From Streptomyces niger (GTDB taxonomy: Bacteria > Actinomycetota > Actinomycetes > Streptomycetales > Streptomycetaceae): DNA of 64,000 nucleotides. This document shows positions 59,106 through 64,000 of the stretch, piece by piece. Location of the stretch: assembly GCF_000718305.1 (NCBI RefSeq), contig NZ_JOFQ01000010.1:124001-188000 (forward strand), written 5' to 3'. The number at the start of each line of letters is the position of its first letter. The stretch's first letter is position 1. The notes beneath the pieces are model-generated. The model made no database searches. It had not been told where the DNA came from and saw nothing but the letters and a program-made list of their open reading frames with translations. Made by a program: the position numbers and the translations under genes.

Positions 59106-59867
59106 ATGACGGAAGCGGATGCGGGCGCGCGGCCCCGCCCGGCACGGGTGGCGCTGTTCACCTCCTGCATGGGCGACCTGGCGGCGGGCGGTCCGGCCCG
59201 CGCCACGGTGGAGGTGCTGGCGGCGATGGGGGTGGCGGTGGAGTTGCCGCGCGCCCAGACCTGCTGCGGCCAGCCCGCGCTGAACTCCGGGCACCCGGCG
59301 GAGGCCGGCGCGCTGCTCGACCGCTGGCTGCGGATCTTCGCGCCGTACGACGCGGTGGTCACCCCCGCCGGCTCCTGCGCCGCCTACCTCCACCACCACC
59401 TCGGCCGGCTCCGCGCCCCCACCCCGGAACAGCGCGCACTGGTCGAACACACCTATGAGTTCAGCCAGTTCGTCATGGCGTACGGCACGGAACTGCGGCT
59501 CCGACTGTCCGGTTCGGTCACGTACCACGACTCCTGCCACCTGGCCCGCACGCTCGGCGAGCGCCGCACACCACGTCAACTGCTGGGCAGAATTGAAGGG
59601 TTGACGGTCAGGGAGATGGCGGGCTGCGACACCTGCTGCGGGTTCGGCGGCACCTTCGCCGCGAAGTTTCCCGACGTGTCGGTGGCGATGGCCGACACCA
59701 AGCTCCGCTCGGCCGCGGCCGAGGGCACGGACTGGCTGGTCTCGGCCGACCCCGGCTGTCTGCTGCATCTGAGCGGCCGGGCGCGGAAGGCCGGGCCGCC
59801 GGTGCGCACCCGGCACCTCGCCGAGCTGGTCCGTGACGCGCTCGTCCCCTCGGAGGTGCCCGCATGA
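59106..59867 (+). CDS. lutA: LutA, lactate utilisation protein A (CCG-domain)
   Basis: A 253-residue protein with two CCG domains: VELPRAQTCCGQPALNSGHP (about residues 40-60) and EMAGCDTCCGFGGTFAAKFPDVS (about 175-200). Each supplies CCG cysteines for cofactor or heterodisulfide-type chemistry. VTYHDSCHLARTLGERRTPRQLL is the linker motif. LutABC is the iron-sulfur L-lactate dehydrogenase complex that oxidises L-lactate to pyruvate. GGAGGAG precedes the ATG. It ends with an ATGA overlap into lutB. Confidence 0.95.
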   Translation: MTEADAGARPRPARVALFTSCMGDLAAGGPARATVEVLAAMGVAVELPRAQTCCGQPALNSGHPAEAGALLDRWLRIFAPYDAVVTPAGSCAAYLHHHLGRLRAPTPEQRALVEHTYEFSQFVMAYGTELRLRLSGSVTYHDSCHLARTLGERRTPRQLLGRIEGLTVREMAGCDTCCGFGGTFAAKFPDVSVAMADTKLRSAAAEGTDWLVSADPGCLLHLSGRARKAGPPVRTRHLAELVRDALVPSEVPA

Positions 59868-61405
59868 CCGAGCATTCTTGTGGCGGCCCCACGGACGGGC
59901 AGCGCTCCACCGCCCTCGCCGGCCGCGAGCGCATCCGCCCCGACCGCCCCGAGTGGGCGGCCGGCGAGATCCCCGCGCACCGGCGCCCGCTGCCCCTGAT
60001 CACGCGGGACGCGCTGACCGTCCGCACCGCCCGCCCCACCCACGACCGCCTCGCGGCCCTCAACGAGGAACGGCACGTCGGCACCTGGACCCCCGAGGTG
60101 GCCCGGCTCCGCGAGCAGGGCGCGGCCATCCGCCGCGAGACCCTCACCGACCTGGAGAAGTACCTTCAGCAGCTGACCGGGAGCGTCGAGCGGAACGGCG
60201 CCGTGGTGCACCGGGCCGGCACGCCCGCCGAGGCCCGCGCCGTCATCGCGCGGATCGCCCGCGAGAACGGCGTACGCCTCGCGGTGAAGTCCAAGTCGAT
60301 GGCCACCGAGGAGATCCACCTCAACGCCCACCTCAACGCGGAGGGCGTCGAGGTGGTCGAGACGGACCTGGGCGAGTACATCGTCCAGCTGGCCGACGAG
60401 CGGCCCAGCCACATCGTCGGGCCCGCGCTGCACAAGTCCCGGCAGGACGTGACCGACCTCTTCGGGCAGCTCGCCGGTGCGGAGCTGTCGGGCGAGCCGG
60501 AGGACCTGGCGGCCTTCGCGCGCACCCGGCTGCGCGCCGACTTCAAGGCCGCGGACCTGGGCATCAGCGGCGTCAACTTCGCCGCCGCCGACACCGGCAC
60601 CCTCGCGATCGTCACCAACGAGGGCAACGCCGACATGGTGACCTCGCAGCCGCGCGTCCACGTCGCCGTGATGACCGTCGAGAAGGTGATCCCGCGCTTC
60701 GCCGACCTGGGCGTCCTCGTCCCCCTGCTGTGCGACGCGGCGACCAAACAGCGCGTCTCCGTCTACCAGACGCTGGTCAACGGCCCGCGCCGGGCGGGCG
60801 AGAGCGACGGGCCCGAGCAACTGCACCTGGTCATCCTGGACAACGGCCGTACGAAGGCGCTCGGCACGCCGCAGGAGGAAGTGCTCGCCTGCATCCGCTG
60901 CGGCAACTGCCAGATCTCCTGCCCGGTGTACCGGACGGTGGGCGGCGGACACCCGTACAGCGCGGTGTACGGCGGTCCGATCGGCGCCGTCCTCAGCCCG
61001 CTGATCGGCGACCCCGGCACCGACTCCGACCTGCCCTTCCTCTCTTCGCTCTGCGGCGCCTGCTACGACGCCTGCCCCGTCAAGATCCCGATTCCCGACC
61101 TGCTGGTGAACCTCCGCGCGCAGCACGAGAGCGCACCGGCTGCCGGGGCGGCCCGCGCCGGCTGGCGGGCCTGGGGGCTGGCCTGGCGTACGGGGGCCGG
61201 TTTCCGCGCCACGCTGGCGGCGGCCCGGCTGGCCGGCCGGCTGCTGCCCGACCGGCTCCTGGCCCGGCTGCCCGGGCCCGGCCGGGGCTGGGCGGCGGGC
61301 CGCGCGCTGCCGCCCCTGCGGGAGGCGGGCGCCTTCCGCCGCTGGTTCCGGCGGTACGACGAGCGCAGGGCCGCGACCAGGAAGCGCGACGGGAGGCAGG
61401 GATGA
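59864..61405 (+). CDS. lutB: LutB, iron-sulfur subunit
   Basis: A 513-residue protein. An LUD domain (about 70-310) contains LAVKSKSMATEEIHLNAHLNAEGVEVVETDLGEYIVQL and GISGVNFAAADTGTLAIVTNEGN. The ferredoxin-like part has CIRCGNCQISCPVYR (CxxCxxCxxxCP) and LCGACYDACPVKIPI. The last ~110 residues are basic and helical. It should carry electrons from lactate to the quinone pool. It is coupled to lutA and lutC by start/stop overlaps. Confidence 0.95.
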   Translation: MTEHSCGGPTDGQRSTALAGRERIRPDRPEWAAGEIPAHRRPLPLITRDALTVRTARPTHDRLAALNEERHVGTWTPEVARLREQGAAIRRETLTDLEKYLQQLTGSVERNGAVVHRAGTPAEARAVIARIARENGVRLAVKSKSMATEEIHLNAHLNAEGVEVVETDLGEYIVQLADERPSHIVGPALHKSRQDVTDLFGQLAGAELSGEPEDLAAFARTRLRADFKAADLGISGVNFAAADTGTLAIVTNEGNADMVTSQPRVHVAVMTVEKVIPRFADLGVLVPLLCDAATKQRVSVYQTLVNGPRRAGESDGPEQLHLVILDNGRTKALGTPQEEVLACIRCGNCQISCPVYRTVGGGHPYSAVYGGPIGAVLSPLIGDPGTDSDLPFLSSLCGACYDACPVKIPIPDLLVNLRAQHESAPAAGAARAGWRAWGLAWRTGAGFRATLAAARLAGRLLPDRLLARLPGPGRGWAAGRALPPLREAGAFRRWFRRYDERRAATRKRDGRQG

Positions 61406-61902
61406 ACCAGGAGCTCGCGGAGTTGTTCCGGGACCGGCTGGCGGAGGCCGGCGGGTCGGCGGAGCTCACCGCCTCGCACGACGAGGCGCTGTCGCTGGTC
61501 AGGGAGTGGGCGGGCGACCGCCCGGTACTGGTCGACGACCACCCGGACCTGACGGGCCTGGAGGTCGCCGGGGACCGGCCGCCGGACCCGTGGGACGCCG
61601 AGGTCGGGGTCACCGGCGTGCTCGGGGCCGCCGCGGACACCGGCACCCTCGCGCTCGGCCCCGCGCCCGGCCGCCCGCGCGGCACGGCGGTACTGCCGGG
61701 CACCCACCTCGCGGTCGTACCGCTCTCCCGGCTGCACGCCGACTACGCGGCGCTGATCATGGCGCTCGGCCGGCTCGATCCCCTGCCGTCCGGCCTGCAA
61801 CTGGTCACCGGGCCGAGCCGCTCGGGCGACATCGAGTCGGCGATGATCCAGGGCATGCACGGGCCACGCGCGGTACGGGTGGCGGTGTATCCGGACAGGT
61901 GA
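61402..61902 (+). CDS. lutC: LutC, LUD-domain protein
   Basis: A 166-residue LUD-domain protein, shorter than many LutC proteins (~200-240 aa). VGVTGVLGAAADTGTLALG and LVTGPSRSGDIESAMIQGMHGPRAVRVAVYPD are the diagnostic blocks. The N-terminal third seems condensed. It starts at the ATG overlapping the lutB stop, with GGGAGGCAGGG upstream, and ends the operon before a hairpin. Confidence 0.92.
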   Translation: MNQELAELFRDRLAEAGGSAELTASHDEALSLVREWAGDRPVLVDDHPDLTGLEVAGDRPPDPWDAEVGVTGVLGAAADTGTLALGPAPGRPRGTAVLPGTHLAVVPLSRLHADYAALIMALGRLDPLPSGLQLVTGPSRSGDIESAMIQGMHGPRAVRVAVYPDR

Positions 61903-61951
61903 CGGGCCGCGGCCTCCGACGGCAGTCACGGCCTGCCGGCCGGCCTCCGGC

Positions 61952-61983
61952 GCTCCCGTACGGGCAGGTACGCGTACGGGAGC
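61952..61983. terminator. Hairpin between lutC and the convergent acyl-CoA ligase gene
   Basis: GCTCCCGTACG pairs perfectly with CGTACGGGAGC around a 10-nt loop. It lies 50 nt after the lutC stop and 33 nt beyond the stop of the opposing gene. Confidence 0.65.
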
Positions 61984-62015
61984 ACCGGTGCGGCCGAGCC
62001 GGCGGGCCCGGGCGG

Positions 62016-63626
62016 TCAGCCGGCGTCGCGCGCCGCCTCGGCCTGCTGCCGCAGCAGCTTCTTGTCGGGCTTGCCCGCGTCCGTCAGCGGCAGCGCGTCG
62101 ACGAAGGCGATGCTCGCCGGCTCGTACATCGCGCCGCGCGCCTCGCGCACCCAGGCGCGCAGCTCCTCGGCCTCCAGGCCGCTGTCCGGCGCGGCCACGA
62201 CCGCGGCGTGCACCTGCTCCATGTTGTCCGCGTCGCGGACGCCGAAGACGGCGCTCTGCAGCACCTTCGGGTGCGAGTTGAGCAGGTCCTCCAGCTCGGT
62301 GGTGTACACGTGGCCGCCGACGACCACGATCATGTCCTTGATCCGGTCGACGACGGTGATGTAGTTGTCGGCGTCGACGAAGCCCACGTCACCGGTGTGC
62401 AGCCAGCCGTCCTTGAGCACCTCGGCGGTCAGCTCGGGCTGCTTCCAGTAGCCGGTCATGGTGCCGGCCGAGCGGACGCAGATCTCGCCCAGCTCGCCCG
62501 CCGGCAGGTCGTTGCCGTCGGTGTCGCGGATGGCCACCTCGACGCCCGGCAGGATCTTGCCGGCCGAGCGCAGCCGCGCCAGGTTCTCCGGGTCGTGCTC
62601 CTCGGCGGGCAGCACACTGATGCCGCCGGCCTCGTTCTGGCCGTAGAACTGCACGAGCACCTTGCCGAAGCGGCGGACCGCGTCCGCGATCCGGGCCGGC
62701 GAGGACTGGCAGCCGCCGTAGGTGAGGGCGCGCAGGCTGGACAGGTCGCGGCGCTCGGAGTCCGGGTGGTCCATCAGCTGGTAGACCAGCGGCGGCAGCA
62801 GGAAGAGGTGCGTGATGCGCTCGCGCTCGATGGTGGCGAGCGCCTCGGCGGGGTCGAAGTCGTCGTGCAGGACGACGGTGCCGCCGCTGAGGAACATCAC
62901 ATCGGCCAGCATGCCGGCAGCGTGCGCGATGGTGGTGCACACCAGCTGCTTGGGCGTGTAGCCCTGCTCGGCCTGCTCCGGCATCATCCGGCGCATGCGG
63001 TTGAGCTGCCGGAAGGTGGTGACGATGCCCTTGGGGTGGCCGGTGGTGCCGCCGGTGTGCCGGATGGTGCAGATGTCGTCGGGCCGCGCGGTGCTCACGT
63101 ACGGCTCGGCGGTCTGCTCGGCGGCGAGCGCCAGCACGTCCTGGCCGATCTCGCGCTTGGCCTCGCCGAGGGTGAGCACGGTCGGCACGGGCGCGCGCTC
63201 GGTCAGGTCGGCGGCGCGGTCGGCGAGACGCGGGTCGACGATGAGCGCCCGGGTCTCCACGTCGCGCACGATGTTGGCCTGCACGTCGGCGGAGAGCTTG
63301 TTGTAGAGGTGGTTGACGCGGCAGCCCACGAGGTTCGCGGCGTAGCGCGCGGCGATGGCCTCGGGGAGGTTGCCGCTGAGCAGCGTGACGGTGGTGCCGC
63401 GCTCGACGCCCTGCGCCGATATGGCGTGTGCCATGCGGTGCACCAGGTCGCAGAACTGACCGGCGGTCAGCCGGCGGTCGCCGTGTACGAGCAGTTCCCG
63501 GTCCGGGTCGGCCGCCAGCGCGTCGAGGTTGTCCTCGACGTACGTACGGAAGCCGTCCGCCGGCGAACTGCCCTGGTCTCCATGGGGGGTTGTGGTGGTC
63601 TGGGATGCGGCTGCCTCGGCAGGCAT
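62016..63626 (-). CDS. AMP-dependent acyl-CoA synthetase/ligase
   Basis: A 536-residue ANL-superfamily ligase from the ATG at 63626, with AGGAGG upstream. Motifs: IRHTGGTTGHPKGIVTT (P-loop), FYGQNEAGGISVLP, MTGYWKQPELTAEVLKDGWLHTGDVGFVD, VDRIKDMIVVVGGHVYTTELE (hinge) and the final Lys in LTDAGKPDKKLL. Fatty or aromatic acids are possible substrates; the NEAGG variant of the usual YGxTE motif and the ordinary length do not settle this. A long perfect dyad lies 127 bp upstream, so expression is probably repressor-controlled. Confidence 0.93.
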   Translation of the reverse strand: MPAEAAASQTTTTPHGDQGSSPADGFRTYVEDNLDALAADPDRELLVHGDRRLTAGQFCDLVHRMAHAISAQGVERGTTVTLLSGNLPEAIAARYAANLVGCRVNHLYNKLSADVQANIVRDVETRALIVDPRLADRAADLTERAPVPTVLTLGEAKREIGQDVLALAAEQTAEPYVSTARPDDICTIRHTGGTTGHPKGIVTTFRQLNRMRRMMPEQAEQGYTPKQLVCTTIAHAAGMLADVMFLSGGTVVLHDDFDPAEALATIERERITHLFLLPPLVYQLMDHPDSERRDLSSLRALTYGGCQSSPARIADAVRRFGKVLVQFYGQNEAGGISVLPAEEHDPENLARLRSAGKILPGVEVAIRDTDGNDLPAGELGEICVRSAGTMTGYWKQPELTAEVLKDGWLHTGDVGFVDADNYITVVDRIKDMIVVVGGHVYTTELEDLLNSHPKVLQSAVFGVRDADNMEQVHAAVVAAPDSGLEAEELRAWVREARGAMYEPASIAFVDALPLTDAGKPDKKLLRQQAEAARDAG

Positions 63627-63752
63627 GAATGGTCCTCCTGTCACCGGCGCGCTCGTCCCCGCACCCCGGTGGTGGTACTCCGTCGGTCGGTGGTGCCCAG
63701 GGCTGGCACGGCGCACGACGGCGCACCCGGTACAAGTGAGCTCCCCCGCCCC

Positions 63753-63783
63753 GGGAATTGGTTGCCCCAGACAACCAATTCCC
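63753..63783. promoter_or_regulatory. 31-bp operator-like palindrome upstream of the acyl-CoA ligase
   Basis: GGGAATTGGTTG and CAACCAATTCCC are perfect 12-bp arms around a 7-nt spacer. The AT-containing core AATTGGTTG is unusual for this DNA, which argues for an operator rather than a terminator. On the minus strand TAGCAT directly precedes it and could be a -10 box. TetR or MarR binding is likely. Confidence 0.6.
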
Positions 63784-64000
63784 ATGCTAACGCTCCACCC
63801 CACCCGCCCGCACATCACAATCCACCCGTTCCAGGCACTTGACCCCCTCTTTTCCTTTCTTTTCCCTAGCCGTTCCTTGACTTGACCTTCTCTTCCAGCG
63901 GCGTTCGGGCGCGCGTCAGGCCCCGCACGGCGTCCGGACCGACCGCCGACCGCCCTCCCGGGACCCTGGAGCGGCCGCCCGTAAGCCGCTGGATAGCGGC
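63784..64000. other. Pyrimidine-rich intergenic DNA at the window end, no gene seen
   Basis: The stretch contains C/T-rich runs (63840-63870) and an incomplete-context hairpin at 63985-64000 (GCCGCT-GGAT-AGCGGC). I find no coding sequence with codon bias or a ribosome site. With the adjoining operator it makes up most of the 374-bp gene-free tail. Confidence 0.6.

Overview
The window is a piece of a very GC-rich actinomycete chromosome, almost certainly Streptomyces or a close relative. Signs are the G/C third-position bias, many GTG starts, start/stop overlaps of the ATGA and GTGA type, two PAS-GAF-PP2C-ATPase phosphatases, DUF427/DUF309/DUF1990/YndJ genes, and TTGTCCACA-type DnaA nonamers. 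I saw no rRNA, tRNA, CRISPR array or insertion sequence.

Layout. 1-1568: an acyl-CoA dehydrogenase (cut by the window edge) and an enoyl-CoA hydratase. 1.6-13.6 kb: housekeeping and stress genes: a YndJ/DUF1990 pair behind a nested double palindrome, a Tat-exported phosphatase, a universal stress protein, an aldehyde dehydrogenase next to a small proline-rich gene, an L,D-transpeptidase-like protein, an MFS exporter, and two paralogous SpoIIE-type phosphatases. 13.8-17.2 kb: a carnitine-to-glycine-betaine module (BKACE, carnitine dehydrogenase, thioesterase) behind an XRE-TetR double-HTH regulator. 17.3-23.2 kb: DUF427, DUF309, a D,D-carboxypeptidase, a cytochrome P450 and an HTH/ImmA-IrrE/membrane-protein cassette. 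23.4-31.7 kb: a CoA-thioester catabolic cluster (hydrolase, MHS permease, thiolase, LysR, two CoA-transferase subunits, 3-hydroxyacyl-CoA dehydrogenase) containing a striking 20-copy 9-bp minisatellite.

32.9-44.3 kb is the most interesting region. It is a six-gene, tightly coupled operon on the minus strand with visibly lower GC at its edges: TerY-like vWA protein, divergent Ser/Thr kinase with zinc ribbon, SF1 helicase, a winged-helix protein with a C-terminal RNNATH motif (candidate HEPN RNase), a coiled-coil McrB-like AAA+ NTPase, and a DUF2357-like zinc-rich protein. On one side lies the intact 3' end of a metallo-beta-lactamase-fold gene; on the other lies a decayed copy of that same 3' end. 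I read it as a mobile conflict or stress-response island, probably anti-phage; the function is inferred.

44.6-47.4 kb is a complete SsuABC/TauABC-like importer. 47.4-50.8 kb holds a GH84 hexosaminidase and a secreted isoaspartyl peptidase. 50.9-55.2 kb carries larA, larE, larB and larC, the lactate racemase and its nickel-pincer cofactor pathway. 55.4-61.9 kb holds a YceI protein, an MFS permease, an IclR regulator and lutABC. Together the lar and lut genes suggest a module that takes up lactate (or a related 2-hydroxy acid), interconverts its enantiomers and oxidises it. The window ends with an acyl-CoA ligase behind a perfect 12-bp-arm operator.
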